Assembly: GCA_016584305.1 (NCBI GenBank)
Contig: JACEEZ010004848.1
Coordinates: forward strand, 381,001 to 445,000
Direction: 5' to 3'
Length of the DNA: 64,000 nt
Source: Chionoecetes opilio
Taxonomy: Eukaryota; Arthropoda; Malacostraca; Decapoda; Majidae
In this document: positions 9,697-20,944 of the stretch, piece after piece
Position numbering within the stretch: the first letter of the stretch is position 1
How the letters are laid out: each line of letters opens with the position of its first letter
Notes under the pieces: generated by a model
Seen by the model: only the letters and a program-made list of their open reading frames with translations
Database searches by the model: none
What the model was told of the DNA's origin: nothing
Position numbers and translations under genes: made by a program

Positions 9697-12562
9697 TATG
9701 ACCAGACCACCTCAGTGTGCTGCGCTTCACCCCTTCACCAGACCACCTCAGTGTGCTGCGCTTCACCCCTTCACCAGACCACCTCACTGTGCTGCGCTTC
9801 ACCCCTTCACCAGACCACCTCAGTGTGCTGCGCTTCACCCCTTCACCAGACCACCTCACTGTGCTGCGCTTCACCCCTTCACCAGACCACCTCAGTGTGC
9901 TGCGCTTCACCCCTTCACCAGACCACCTCAGTGTGCTGCGCTTCACCCCTTCACCAGACCACCTCAGTGTGCTGCTCTTCACCCCTTCACCAGACCACCT
10001 CAGTGTGCTGCTCTTCACCCCTTCACCAGACCACCTCAGTGTGCTGCGCTTCACCCCTTCACCAGACCACCTCAGTGTGCTGCGCTTCACCCCTTCACCA
10101 GACCACCTCACTGTGCTGCTCTTCACCCCTTCACCAGACCACCTCAGTGTGCTGCGCTTCACCCCTTCACCAGACCACCTCAGTGTGCTGCGCTTCACCC
10201 CTTCACCAGACCACCTCAGTGTGCTGCTCTTCACCCCTTCACCAGACCACCTCAGTGTGCTGCACTTCACCCCTTCACCAGACCACCTCAGTGTGCTGCG
10301 CTTCACCCCTTCACCAGACCACCTCACTGTGCTGCTCTTCACCCCTTCACCAGACCACCTCAGTGTGCTGCTCTTCACCCCTTCACCAGACCACCTCAGT
10401 GTGCTGCGCTTCACCCCTTCACCAGACCACCTCAGTGTGCTGCTCTTCACCCCTTCACCAGACCACCTCAGTGTGCTGCGCTTCACCCCTTCACCAGACC
10501 ACCTCACTGTGCTGCTCTTCACCCCTTCACCAGACCACCTCAGTGTGCTGCGCTTCACCCCTTCACCAGACCACCTCAGTGTGCTGCGCTTCACCCCTTC
10601 ACCAGACCACCTCAGTGTGCTGCACTTCACCCCTTCACCAGACCACCTCAGTGTGCTGCTCTTCACCCCTTCACCAGACCACCTCAGTGTGCTGTGCTTC
10701 ACCCCTTCACCAGACCACCTCAGTGTGCTACGCTTCACCCCTTCACCAGACCACCTCACGGCTGTGCTGCCTTCACCCCTTCACCAGACCACCTCACTGT
10801 GCTGCGCTTCACCCCTTCACCAGACCACCTCATGTGCTACGCTTCACCCCTTCACCAGACCACCTCAGTGTGCTGCGCTTCACCCCTTCACCAGACCACC
10901 TCACGTGTGCTGCTCTTCACCCCTTCACCAGACCACCTCAGTGTGCTGCCTTCACCCCTTCACCAGACCACCTCAGTGTGCTGGCTTCACCCCTTCACCA
11001 GACCACCTCAGTGTGCTGCGCTTCACCCCTTCACCAGACCACCTCAGTGTGCTGCACTTCACCCCTTCACCAGACCACCTCAGTGTGCTGCCTTCACCCC
11101 TTCACCAGACCACCTCAGTGTGCTGCCTTCACCCCTTCACCAGACCACCTCACTGTGCTGCACTTCACCCCTTCACCAGACCACCTCATGTGCTGCACTT
11201 CACCCCTTCACCAGACCACCTCAGTGTGCTGCACTTCACCCCTTCACCAGACCACCTCAGTGTGCTGCACTTCACCCCTTCACCAGACCACCTCAGTGTG
11301 CTGCGCTTCACCCCTTCACCAGACCACCTCAGTGTGCTGCGCTTCACCCTCCAGACCCTCACGTGCTCCTTCACCTTCACGACCATCTCAGTGTGCTGCA
11401 CTTCACCCCTTCACCAGACCACCTCAGTGTGCTGCACTTCACCCCTTCACCAGACCACCTCAGTGTGCTGCACTTCACCCCTTCACCAGACCACCTCAGT
11501 GTGCTGCGCTTCACCCCTTCACCAGACCACCTCAGTGTGCTGCGCTTCACCCCTTCACCAGACCACCTCAGTGTGCTGCGCTTCACCCCTTCACCAGACC
11601 ACCTCACTGTGCTCGCTTCACCCTTCACCAGACCACCTCAGTATGCTGCGCTTCACCCCTTCACCAGACCACCTCAGTGTGCTGCGCTTCACCCCTTCAC
11701 CAGACCACCTCAGTGTGCTGCGCTTCACCCCTTCACCAGACCACCTCAGTGTGCTGCGCTTCACCCCTTCACCAGACCACCTCAGTGTGCTGCGCTTCAC
11801 CCCTTCACCAGACCACCTCAGTGTGCTGCGCTTCACCCCTTCACCAGACCACCTCAGTGTGCTGCGCTTCACCCCTTCACCAGACCACCTCAGTGTGCTA
11901 CGCTTCACCCCTTCACCAGACCACCTCAGTGTGCTGCGCTTCACCCCTTCACCAGACCACCTCAGTGTGCTCGCTTCACCCCTTCACCAGACCACCTCAG
12001 TGTGCTGCGCTTCACCCCTTCACCAGACCACCTCACTGTGCTGCTCTTCACCCCTTCACCAGACCACCTCAGTGTGCTGCGCTTCACCCCTTCACCAGAC
12101 CACCTCAGTGTGCTGCTCTTCACCCCTTCACCAGACCACCTCAGTGTGCTGCTCTTCACCCCTTCACCAGACCACCTCAGTTGCTGGCTTCACCCCTTCA
12201 CCAACCACCTCAGTGTGCTGCGCTTCACCCCTTCACCAGACCACCTCAGTGTGCTGCGCTTCACCCCTTCACCAGACCACCTCAGTGTGCTGCGCTTCAC
12301 CCCTTCACCAGACCACCTCAGTGTGCTGCACTTCACCCCTTCACCAGACCACCTCAGTGTGCTGCTCTTCACCCCTACACCAGACCACCTCACTGTGCTG
12401 CTCTTCACCCCTACACCAGACCACCTCAGTGTGCTGCACTTCACCCCTTCACCAGACCACCTCAGTGTGCTGCTCTTCACCCCTACACCAGACCACCTCA
12501 CTGTGCTGCGCTTCACCCCTTCACCAGACCACCTCAGTGTGCTGCTCTTCACCCCTTCAAAC
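9697..12562. repeat. 36-bp minisatellite, about 80 units, in frame with LINE
   Basis: The plus-strand unit is TTCACCAGACCACCTC followed by AGTGTGCTGCGCTTCACCCC. On the minus strand it reads as a 12-residue repeat, RWSGEGVKRSTL, continuous in frame with the LINE C-terminus at both array ends. Variants (GCGCTT/GCTCTT/GCACTT, CAGTG/CACTG) are scattered. One-base indels concentrated in 10750-11640 break the frame. The plus-strand ORFs of about 1,000 codons are repeat translations. Confidence 0.95.
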
Positions 12563-12755
12563 ACTCCACACTGGATCCCCTCAACCTTACTTGACATTCC
12601 AAACTTGTTTTACACACACTTGCATTACTTTCACCATCCATTCTTCTCACCACAGGCACTTCTCAAGTATCTCATCTCAGCTGCTTGGATCCTTGACCGC
12701 TGTCTTTCATTCCACACCCAAGTCTCACGAGCATATGTGATTGTTGGTACAATTG

Positions 12756-12900
12756 ATACAATACAAGAGATACAATATTGTATCTTTCAGTTATGGCTGT
12801 CATGGCAGAAGAATCTCCATGTATTCCTGCCCTTGCATGTTCTAATCCTCTCTTTCTCTGTTTTCCCCTTCCTCTCACACACACCAGCTCTTTCATTGTA
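12756..12900 (-). pseudogene. Second LINE C-terminal fragment
   Basis: On the minus strand this encodes KELVCVRGRGKQRKRGLEHAR, a match in layout to the MRGLEHTRREC terminus at 8780-8860. It sits upstream of the ITYARETW segment, which is the wrong order for one element, so it is either a tandem second copy or a rearranged duplication. Confidence 0.5.
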
Positions 12901-13739
12901 GAAATAAGGAAAATAAAAAGGAAATTAGAAAACTAAATTTTTATTATCCTGAAAAATACACAATTACACTCTCCTATACTTTGGAAGGTTTAACTTACAT
13001 TATCGAGCTATCTGATGTTCAGTGAGTGAATTATCCCATATCCTCCCAGGACATCTACGCCTCTTCTAAATGAAGAGACTTTGTAGATAATTGCATAGGC
13101 CACACAGGACGGTCAACTCCTTTGAGAAGCAACAAATAAATAAATCTATAAATATGTCCAGCCCCTCACAAGGCCCGGCGCAGGAACCCTCGCCCCAAAC
13201 TTCCTGGCGTGTCAACTGCTTTTAAATGCCTTATCAAAGGTCACTAGATAGTAGAAGGGGAACACACACACACACACATCTGTGCATCTCTGATACTCGG
13301 AAGAGAGAGAGAAAGAGAGGAGTTAATGGAGAAGAAATATCAAACAAATATATAGGACAGAGATCCAACAATTGACTATAATATAAATTTGAGTGCGGAG
13401 AGAAGGAGGGAGGAAGCAAGGGCAGGGGGGGGGGGGGGGTCATTTTACCACAGTAGGGAAAAAAAGGGGAGGACGAGGAAAGAAAATACAGAGAGGTTAG
13501 GTTTGTTTTACTGACACCTTTCCTTCTGCATAATTCGTTTCTAATCCTTAACTTTTGTCCTCCATCCTGTTGAGAGACAGAAGAGAGAGTGTGTGTGTGT
13601 GTGTGTGTGCAGTAGCTGTTCGTGGCTAAGGCTGCAGAGCTGCAGCACCCCCAGACACTCACTGCCAGGTGTATGATTCCTTTGGAGACACAGCAAAATT
13701 GCTACACTACTAACAAATATATCATAATAAAAGTCATTA
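12901..13739. other. No gene seen; simple repeats
   Basis: The region contains a short (CA)n at 13264-13279, a poly-G run at 13425-13438 and (GT)n at 13590-13609. No exon or transposon end could be supported. Confidence 0.4.
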
Positions 13740-14042
13740 TCGTATTTTACGGCTTACAAGACACATTTTTTCCCCTAAAAAATACCCTAAAAATACTCAT
13801 GCGTCTTCCAAGACAAATGTTGTAGGAGGTTAGCTTAGGTAGCTATTCAATTCAGCCTCTTATATGATGTAACCTCAGTACCTATCTATTACAAGTATTT
13901 CAAATACCATAAGACATTTAAATCAACTAATCTGTCTTCACGCTGTGATGTTTATTGCGGTACTGGCGGGAGTCATTCCGCCCCGGCAGATTGGCGCCAA
14001 CAGCCATTCCGTGTATAATGAACTTTGTTTGTTACATTAGAT

Positions 14043-14632
14043 CAGGGGTTCCCAAAGTGGTCTATATCGACCCCCAGGGGTCGATGAATTGCCAGGGGGT
14101 CGAAAGGGGGTCAATAAATGGCTAGGGGGTCGATGGATGGCTAGGTGAGGAAAGTTTCAGCACGCAACAGCTGCCAACAACCGTTATGCGAGTGGTACCA
14201 AAGCCGCCTCTGCGTCACCCTGACAGAGATGGCTTTGACTTCGCTCGGTGCTAGTCTGTGACGTCACGTCGGATCTGTACCCCGCCCCTCGCACCCTCCA
14301 CACACACACCCCTCTCTCTCCCCTCCTCTGTCCCAAGATCGTACCGTACGTGAAATATTCCTGTCCGCTTCCCGTACTAAGCGAGCGAGCGTATTCCCCC
14401 CTCTCGTTGATGAGTGGACAGCCAGTAGTCCAGTACATTATCAGCACGCTACTACTACTACTACTACCTATAAGTACTACTATAATTCCCCATATTTATT
14501 TAATCATAACATGTATGTATTACGCTTTTTTTTTTCATAACATATACTATTTTCATTTAAATGTGTGGGGGTCGATGAAAAATTTGAAACTTTATTATGG
14601 GGTCGATGAGCTGAAGAGTTTGGGAACCCCTG
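14043..14632 (+). mobile_element. hAT-like non-autonomous transposon 1
   Basis: The ends are CAGGGGTTCCCAAAGTGG and GTTTGGGAACCCCTG. The 8-bp target duplications are CATTAGAT (14035-14042) and CATGAGAT (14633-14640). The matching place in copy A is uninterrupted, confirming the borders. It contains GGGGTCGATGA repeats near both ends and no transposase. Confidence 0.85.
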
Positions 14633-14983
14633 CATGAGATGAAAGTTTGTATACTGATGTACATGCAGCCACCACAAATACTACAGGCATGCAGGAAAAT
14701 TCAAACAATACGTGGTGAGGCAAAGGAGGCAGGCAACGTAGTGAGGCACGGGAGGGCGTGAGAGGTGGTGTTTACACTCAGGACCACAAAGCCAGACTCA
14801 GCTGATCGGCACGCCAGGCAGGCACGCAGCTGTGCACCGCCCTGTCGGCTTTATTTTCACTCCCTCTGTCCGACCTGCGTGCACATGTTCAGCCAGCCAA
14901 CATGACTATTTACAGTAAAACCCTTATAACTCGGCACTGTATAACTCGGAATTTGATATAACTCGGCATGGCAAAGACTAATG

Positions 14984-14998
14984 TTTTTTTTTTTTTTT

Positions 14999-15042
<44 letters not shown>

Positions 15043-15421
15043 ACCCACACCCACACCCACACCCACACACACACACACACACACACACCTATGCCCATAG
15101 CACATGTAGGCAGTGAGCTGCAGGGGTGGAATGATAGGCCCTGGAGGCTCACTCGAGGGCTGTGATGGTTGGCCCTCGCCCGTGGTGGCGCAGGCAGGAT
15201 TGTTATAGTGATTAGTGATTAGAGGCTCATGCCGCCCCGTGTCCTCCCATGCACTCACAGTCGAAGGTAGAGTTAATGGACAGGGCATGTGGGTGTTCTT
15301 AGGCCACTCGACGGTGTAAATATTAAAAAGATTTCAAGTGGATTTATGGGTCTCACTCGGGATCGAACTCGGGTCTTCGAGAACGCCACTCGGTGACGCT
15401 AACCACTCTGCTACCGCCTCA
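14984..15421 (-). mobile_element. tRNA-derived SINE, family 1, copy a
   Basis: On the minus strand it starts GTGAGGCGGTAGCAGAGTGG (A box TAGCAGAGTGG) and has a B box GAGTTCGATCCCG. The shared body follows (TCGAGTGGCCTAAGAACACC, GAGGACACGGGGCGGCATG, GGGCGAGGGCC) and the CTGCCTACATGTGCTATGGG tail. The 3' end is a (GT)n run followed by poly-A. It lies within the pogo element. Confidence 0.85.
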
Positions 15422-15531
15422 CCTAAACTGCATCTCATGGTTTTCACTCGGCATATCATGCCCTCACAACCTTTTCTGTGAACATGTAAACAGAAAGTTG
15501 GCAAAAAATAATGTATCTCGGCATATTGATG

Positions 15532-15678
15532 TTATAACTGCATCTCTTCGCTTACACTCTGCATATCGTCAGTCGCATAAAGTCGTATTTTTGTCCTTTT
15601 GATCTTTTCCTGCAAGCTCAGGCTCTTCAATTTCATTCCCTTCCTGCTGGAGACACCCTTGCGTGATGGAGCTGACAT
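15532..15678 (-). pseudogene. pogo transposase N-terminus, inverted copy
   Basis: From ATG at 15678 it reads MSAPSRKGVSSRKGMKLKSL then SLQEKIK, the mirror of the frame at 16100, and then diverges into unrelated codons. It is the left arm of a palindrome. Confidence 0.65.
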
Positions 15679-16186
15679 CTTGAAATACAGTACTGTATGA
15701 TGTAATCCCAAAACACGTAAAATAGGTGGCAAAGTAAAGCAAAGGTCGGGAACCAGCGTGTAGGCTGTCAGCTGCTGAGCCGTGTTTATGTTGTCAAAGC
15801 ACCGTCTTGGATACGAATTCCGTTTTTTGTCGAAATTGAAAAAGGATTGGTTTCTGCTTCAAAAACACAACAAGCTTGGTAGGAGCCGAAATAATAATCA
15901 ATGCAAAACATTGCAAACAATATCACAAAGTAGTATAACACAAATTTCAGCAAGTGTTATTGGATTGGGTTTCGTAATCCAAGACGGTGCTTGGACGACA
16001 AAAACACGGCTCAGCCTACGCACTGGTTCCTGATCTTTGCTTAATTTGCCACCTATTTTACGTGTTTTGGGATTACATCATACAGTACTGTATATCAAGA
16101 TGTCAGCTCCATCACGCAAGGGTGTCTCCAGCAGGAAGGGAATGAAATTGAAGAGCCTGAGCCTGCAGGAAAAGGTGAAAGTGCTG
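15600..16186. repeat. Inverted duplication (snap-back) in pogo element
   Basis: Arms of about 210 bases (15600-15812 and roughly 15968-16186) surround a loop of about 155 bases. Matching landmarks are GACGGTGC, CACGGCTCAGC, GCCACCTATTTTACGTG and the transposase start codon region. Confidence 0.75.
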
Positions 16187-16270
16187 GCAAGGATGGATGC
16201 AGGTGCGTCCATGCGTGCTATTTGTGCTGAGTTTGATATCAAATCCAGCACATTCTACCCGTTCATTTAG
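16100..16270 (+). pseudogene. pogo/Tigger transposase N-terminal fragment
   Basis: A 56-codon frame starts at ATG 16100 and stops at TAG 16268-16270. It has SRKRK-like basic residues, then SLSLQEKVKVLARMDAGASM and RAICAEFDIKSSTF. This is the psq/CENP-B-type helix-turn-helix that opens pogo/Tigger transposases (K-L..QEK..V..LD.G.S...I...F.I..ST). Family members run to several hundred residues with a DDE domain, which is missing here. Confidence 0.7.
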
Positions 16271-16597
16271 TGTAGTTTTTATGCTTTTACAGTAACCCAT
16301 ATCAGAGGAGGACATTGAATAACTCGGCACATTGAATAACTCGGCAAGGGCCAGAGCCCCTATCGTGCCGAGTTATAAGGGTTTTACTGTACTTATACTA
16401 TCGCATACAAACTAGAAAATAAAAATGGCTGATGAGCAGTGGTGAATGAAGATAATGAATAGTGAGTGTGTTCTTGTGTGAAAATGACTGTTTATCAGAC
16501 AACAGTTTTGGTGGTCTGTTGTTTTTTTCTTCAAAATTTCTTTCCAAAATCAGGGTGCGTCTTCCAAGATGCAGCGTCTTATAAGCCAAAAATATGG

Positions 16598-17617
16598 TAT
16601 ATGTTATTTAATTATTTTCAATATGATACCAAGTGAACTTTCATTAAAACCAGACCATAATTTAAGTTACTTTCATATTTGCTGTACGATTTATGTCTGC
16701 TCCACCGCCGCGCCACTGGTGAACACAATGGGCTGCAGTCGAGGGCAGCTAGATCAGCTGCTCAGTCCTCCCGTGTTTACAGTGCATGTAGACGGTGTGG
16801 TTAAATCGCGCTTTCTTTAATTACCTTATGACGATGGAAAATCCAGTGAAGTATTTGCAAAACATCAACTTATCCCAGCTGACACTAAATGAAAAGACTG
16901 AAATCAAGCGGTACTGACTTTATTTTCAAGTAATACTGTAATTCTACCATCACCACATCAGCCATCCCCTCTACTACCAACACTACCACCCCCACCATCC
17001 CTTCTACCACCACCACCACTACCATGCCCTGAAATCCGTGAACATTAACTACAACTCATACCTGAGGTAGGTCAAATTTGTGTATCCTACCGTTGTGTAA
17101 AGCTTGCAGTCCCTCCATTTTATTTATCACAAGTCGCCACTGTGTGTGTGTGTGTCAGAGAGAGAGAGAGAGAGAGAAGGGGGGGCGGGGGACGATAACG
17201 GAACAGGTTATCATAATCATTATCGGAAGGAAATCAACTGAAATAATAATTAGAACACTATTTTAAGGAATGCATTGCTGAATGGGAGGAAAATTATAAT
17301 ACGAGCGAGAGAAAATGCCCATTCCTTTCCCCTGCAGACCAACCCCGAGAGAGAAAGAGAGAGAGAGACAAGCGGAGGGTAGAAGAAGAGATAATGGCCT
17401 CTCCCTTCCTTCTTCCTCCACACAGATCCCTTGGCTCCCCCAGCCAGCCAGTAGAATGGTAGATAGATGGATGGCAGCCACCCATCCTGTCCCGCGCCAT
17501 TGCTAGAATGCGATCATACAAAAAAAAAATAATGATAAATAAATTGAATAAATAAAAAAAAAGGGGGACAAGGCGAGATGAATGAGGGAAATTAAAGAGA
17601 TTTGAGTGGTCATAAAC

Positions 17618-17665
<48 letters not shown>

Positions 17666-17956
17666 ATCCTCATTTTTCAGGTTTCTTTATGTTTCCACTT
17701 CATCTCAATTTTCGGCGTCACTGATAGCGTTTTCAGACAAGGGCTGCCTTCAGTAAGGCAATGCGCACAGGTGCACACGCAGGCTCACAGTGATGTCAGT
17801 ATACAGTTTGCCTAGTGCAAGCCCCCACACTACATATCTGGGAGGTGGATCGCTACTGAGTTGCCAGCTCGCGCCACAATTAGGGTATGTAAACAAAGGG
17901 AAAAGAAAGCTTCTGCTCTCCGCTTCCTGGTCTCTCCTCTTCTTGCCTCCTTAATA
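16598..17956. other. No gene seen; simple repeats
   Basis: Mostly unique non-coding sequence. It includes (GT)n(AG)n at 17141-17177, an (AG)-rich patch at 17346-17370 and (CT)n at 17620-17667. No exon is supported. Confidence 0.4.
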
Positions 17957-18225
17957 CACTACGCGCCAAAATATTTTTCGCCGCCTCATAACAGACGCTC
18001 CCATAAGGGAATTCTGAAAATGTACTCTATAGCAGCCTAGTGACTTCCGAGAGAGATATCCTACATATGGCAGCTTGTTTAAAGCACGGGCAGTCCATCA
18101 AGACCGTTGAGGAATGTTCAGATGCCACTTGTCAATTATAGACGAAGCATTTTGAAAAGGATCGCCTCACTCCCCGCGAGTAATTTGAACAGACGCGCGT
18201 TGGTATAACTATCATTATTTTCATA

Positions 18226-18366
18226 ATGGGTGGCAAGAAAGACCTAACAAAGGAGCAAATTAAAGTTATTGTGACCCTACACAAGGCAGAGAGGCCAGAG
18301 GAAGAAATATCAAGGATTGTGGGTGTTACGAGGAAATGTGTGATGAAGTGGTGGAGAGTTTCGTGA
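18226..18366 (+). pseudogene. Tc1/mariner transposase N-terminus (left arm)
   Basis: A 46-codon frame, MGGKKDLTKEQIKVIVTLHK then EEEISRIVGVTRKCVMKWW, has the pattern of a helix-turn-helix domain at the start of Tc1/mariner transposases. It stops after WWRVS. The catalytic DDE domain is absent. Confidence 0.65.
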
Positions 18367-18565
18367 ACGTGGCGGGGTGGCAACACCATAACATAAAGAA
18401 GTGGCCACAGCGAGGATGTAAATGTCATATCGTAATAATTTTCTTATTCTTATTTGAGGATGGGCATCCACTTGACGTTTCATGACATTTACGGTGCTTG
18501 CTGATGTTTTACATCCTCGCCCTGGCCACTTCTTTATGTTATGGTGTTGCCCCCCCTGCCACCCT

Positions 18566-18706
18566 TCACGAAACTCTCCACCACTTCATCACACATTTCC
18601 TCGTAACACCCACAATCCTTGATATTTCTTCCTCTGGCCTCTCTGCCTTGTGTAGAGTCACAATAACTTTAATTTGCTCCTTTGTTAGATCTTTCTTGCC
18701 ACCCAT
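18566..18706 (-). pseudogene. Tc1/mariner transposase N-terminus (right arm)
   Basis: This is the inverted copy of 18226-18366, nearly identical at the nucleotide level over the frame and ending at the equivalent TGA. The two frames converge on the central spacer. Confidence 0.65.
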
Positions 18707-19195
18707 TATGAAAATAATGATAGTTATACCAACGCGCGTCTGTTCAAATTACTCGCGGGGAGTGAGGCGATCCTTTTCAAAATGCTTCGTCTATAATTGA
18801 CAAGTGGCATCTGAACATTCCTCAACGGTCATGATGGACTGTCCGTGCTTTAAACAAGCTGCCATATGTAGGATATCTCTCTCGGAAGTCACTAGGCTGC
18901 TATAGAGTACATTTTCAGAATTCCCTTATGGGAGCGTCTGTTATGAGGCGGCGAACAATATTTTGGCGCGTAGTGTATTTCATTTGTGCTGTTATAACTT
19001 TTGCTGCATCAAATACAGGGTCATCAACAAGTTATTCTTCAACAATAAGAATAGCCACAGAGATAAATTTAGGGAGCTGCTATCTTGGTAGCAATATATA
19101 TTGTGAAGCGTTTAGTATCGCTCAGTAGGGAGACTGCGGGGGGGGGGGGGGGGGGCGACCGCTACTGAACGCAACAGTGGTGTCACTCTGGGGAT

Positions 19196-19437
19196 ATGTA
19201 AGATAAGATCTTCAGTGCTTGAGGTGCTTAATCTGTTAGAGGCGATGTGGAGGCTGGCTGACGAAGTGGATGGCACAGAGGAGGTGAGGTGGAAGATGCT
19301 GCAGAAAACTCTGACAATTCGAACTTCAGTTTGGATTATGGAAAATTGTTGAACATTTTGAAACTGGGCGCCCACTGAAACAGGTCTAATTATCAGAAGT
19401 TTGAATTATACGGGTTTGAATTAGAGGTGTTTACTGT
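19196..19437 (+). pseudogene. 3' end of a pogo-like element
   Basis: An open stretch with VLNLLEAMWRLADEVDGTEE looks like the C-terminal tail of a pogo/Tigger-type transposase. It is followed by TTTGAATTAGAGGTGTTTAC and TG/TA, the mirror of a CAGTAAACACCTC terminus. The left end was not found. Confidence 0.4.
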
Positions 19438-19482
19438 GTAACAAAACTGTTTATTTATCTTAATCACAGTCCCTGTTGTTAT

Positions 19483-19578
19483 TAAGTTATGTTTGTATTC
19501 AGACAGTCCTAGTGGCACGATGGGGGACACACAGTTATGTTTGTATTCAGACAGTCCTAGTGGCACGATGGGGGACAC
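19483..19578. repeat. 48-bp tandem duplication (2 units)
   Basis: AGTTATGTTTGTATTCAGAC through GATGGGGGACACA occurs twice in a row. It is followed by the LINE remnant beginning near 19590. Confidence 0.9.
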
Positions 19579-19589
19579 AAAGTATTACA

Positions 19590-20925
19590 ATTTATTTCTG
19601 GTAATTACCACAAGTGCGGGGCCCTGGGCACAGGCCCGTTGTGCCCTGCCCTAAATCCTGGCCTGCGTGGTAATTGTTGCAGTCCTGACGGTCCCTTTTC
19701 CCTTTCCAGATAGGGACGACCAGCCCCCTTTTCCATTCAGGAGGAATGGTACCCGATTGCCACACGGCAGTCAGGACAGCATGCAACCCGCGGATCATGG
19801 CCTCACCCCCAGCTTTGAGGAGCTCCGCACTGATATTACAAACACCGGCTGCCTTTCCACCCCTCAACTTTGCTACAGCCTCTCTGACTTCGTCAAGAGA
19901 GGGTGCAGTTTCTTCAATGGGACGATCGGCATCCACTGCCCGTAACCCAGTGGTGTGAAACTGCCCAATTGGAGGGTCCACCGTGAACAACTGCCCAAAG
20001 TACTCGGCTCAATGAGCCATCTGCCCATCCATGTCTGACACGAGACGCCCATCTGCTGCTCGGATAGCACTTGCCCGAGATGGAGACTTGGAGTGAGCTT
20101 TTTCAGGGCTCGGTAGGCGGGTCGGAGGTCATTAGCATTCAAATGACCCTCGACATCCTCAGCGAGACTCCTGACATACCTCTCCCTAGGAGAGTTCTAA
20201 TCCTGCATGACAGAGCCCTGTGCTGGTCCCGGTTCACAGCAAGCCTGGCAGTGCGACTCTCAATATTCTCCAGCGTCTCCATTGAGACAAAACCACGCCT
20301 TGACCTCGGGCGCTTCCCAATACACTCCTTGGCAGCCTGTAGAGTTTCACGTTTGAAGGTATCCCAGTTCTACAGGGTCCTCGAGGGCACCGAGCACATC
20401 AAACCGATTTGAGACTGCCACCGCACAGGGGGCGTAGCTAGACATTTGGGGGCCCGGGGGCTTACTTCCTGGAGGGGCCCCCTCTAAAGTTTGCAGGTGT
20501 TTGGGGTGGGGGGCAACCAGCTGGGGGGTTTCGGGAAATTTTTGGAAAATGAACATTTTTATGGTGCATTTTGACACTTTCTGAGACTTCTTTCAATGCC
20601 CACACATCCTTTTTAATCCGAATTAAAAAGCCTAAGATGGTAGTCAAAAGATACAGATCAAATTAAACACAAACCCCAAGGAGTTTAAGCCAAGTTTGTA
20701 GAGGATCTCAGGAGTTTTGTTTGATTGAGTGATGCATTTGGGGGCCCCCCTTTCTTAGGGGCCCGGGGGGCGATTTCAAACAGCCCCCCCTCGCCCCCCC
20801 CTTAGCTACGCCACTGCCACCGCATACTCATGGGCACATGTCAAGTCCTTCAGCTTCTCAAGATGAAACACAATATGGTTACCTCTTGAGATTCTTCTGG
20901 ACTTGACATGAAGCTTAAGTGTAGC
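19590..20925 (-). pseudogene. Antisense LINE fragment (same family as 7921-8790)
   Basis: On the minus strand, from about 20925, it encodes upstream LINE sequence (EYAVAVSNRFDVLGALEDP, RPAYRALKKL), then TVDPPIGQFHTTGLRAVDAD, KAAGVCNISAELLKAGGEA and WKRGLVVPIWKGKRDRQD. It ends at NNYH, where the RT is truncated. Several frameshifts separate the segments. A hAT (20426-20816) with a perfect 8-bp duplication interrupts it. Confidence 0.8.
20426..20816 (+). mobile_element. hAT-like non-autonomous transposon 2
   Basis: The ends are CAGGGGGCGTAGCTAG and CTTAGCTACGCCACTG. The 8-bp target duplications CCACCGCA at 20418-20425 and 20817-20824 are identical. The LINE frame continues across the two flanks. 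GGGGGCCCGGGGG tracts occur near both ends. Confidence 0.85.
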
Positions 20926-20944
20926 AACACTTAAACACTTTCAC

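Larger units (their letters stand above)
8791..12755 (-). pseudogene. Antisense LINE 3' end swollen by a 36-bp array and split by a MITE
   Basis: Read on the minus strand from 12755, the frame gives ITYARETWVWNERQRS, then IQAAEMRYLRSACG, then after small gaps KFGMSSK and GVFEGVKSSTLRW. It enters the 36-bp array and exits at 9697 with STLRWSGHRERMAESEMTK. The next bases are cut by a TA-flanked MITE (8903-9658). Beyond it the C-terminus resumes (MRGLEHTRREC, 8780-8860), so the MITE landed in the LINE. These motifs are the C-terminal domain after the RT of a non-LTR element. RT and endonuclease are absent. Confidence 0.75.
14913..16389 (+). mobile_element. pogo/Tigger-like transposon with SINE and inverted duplication
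   Basis: The ends are CAGTAAAACCCTTATAACTC and GAGTTATAAGGGTTTTACTG, flanked by TA (14911-14912, 16390-16391). Copy A supplies the empty TA site. The CAGT... ends plus a CENP-B/psq-type helix-turn-helix N-terminus inside identify the pogo/Tigger group. Only the first about 50 transposase codons remain, in two inverted copies. Confidence 0.8.
13740..16597 (-). mobile_element. TA-flanked MITE, copy B, host of nested insertions
   Basis: This is an inverted copy of the 8903-9658 element. Its ends are CGTATTTTACGGCTTACAAG on the left and CTTATAAGCCAAAAATATGG on the right, flanked by TA. It is 2.9 kb long because a hAT (14043-14632) and a pogo element (14913-16389) inserted into it. Comparison with copy A gives the empty sites for both insertions. 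Confidence 0.8.
17957..18975. mobile_element. Tc1/mariner-type foldback element
   Basis: The element is flanked by TA (17955-17956, 18976-18977). It has long inverted arms of about 470 bases (17957-18430 and 18505-18975) around a spacer of about 75 bases. Each end reads CACTACGCGCCAAAATATT. Both arms carry the same transposase N-terminal fragment, so the whole element is an inverted duplication of a mariner-like 5' end. Confidence 0.85.

Noticed and set aside
9698..12901. Plus-strand ORFs of about 1,000 codons (HPFTRPPQCAAL repeats)
   Set aside because: They are read-throughs of the 36-bp minisatellite in all three frames; the biologically meaningful frame is the antisense LINE.
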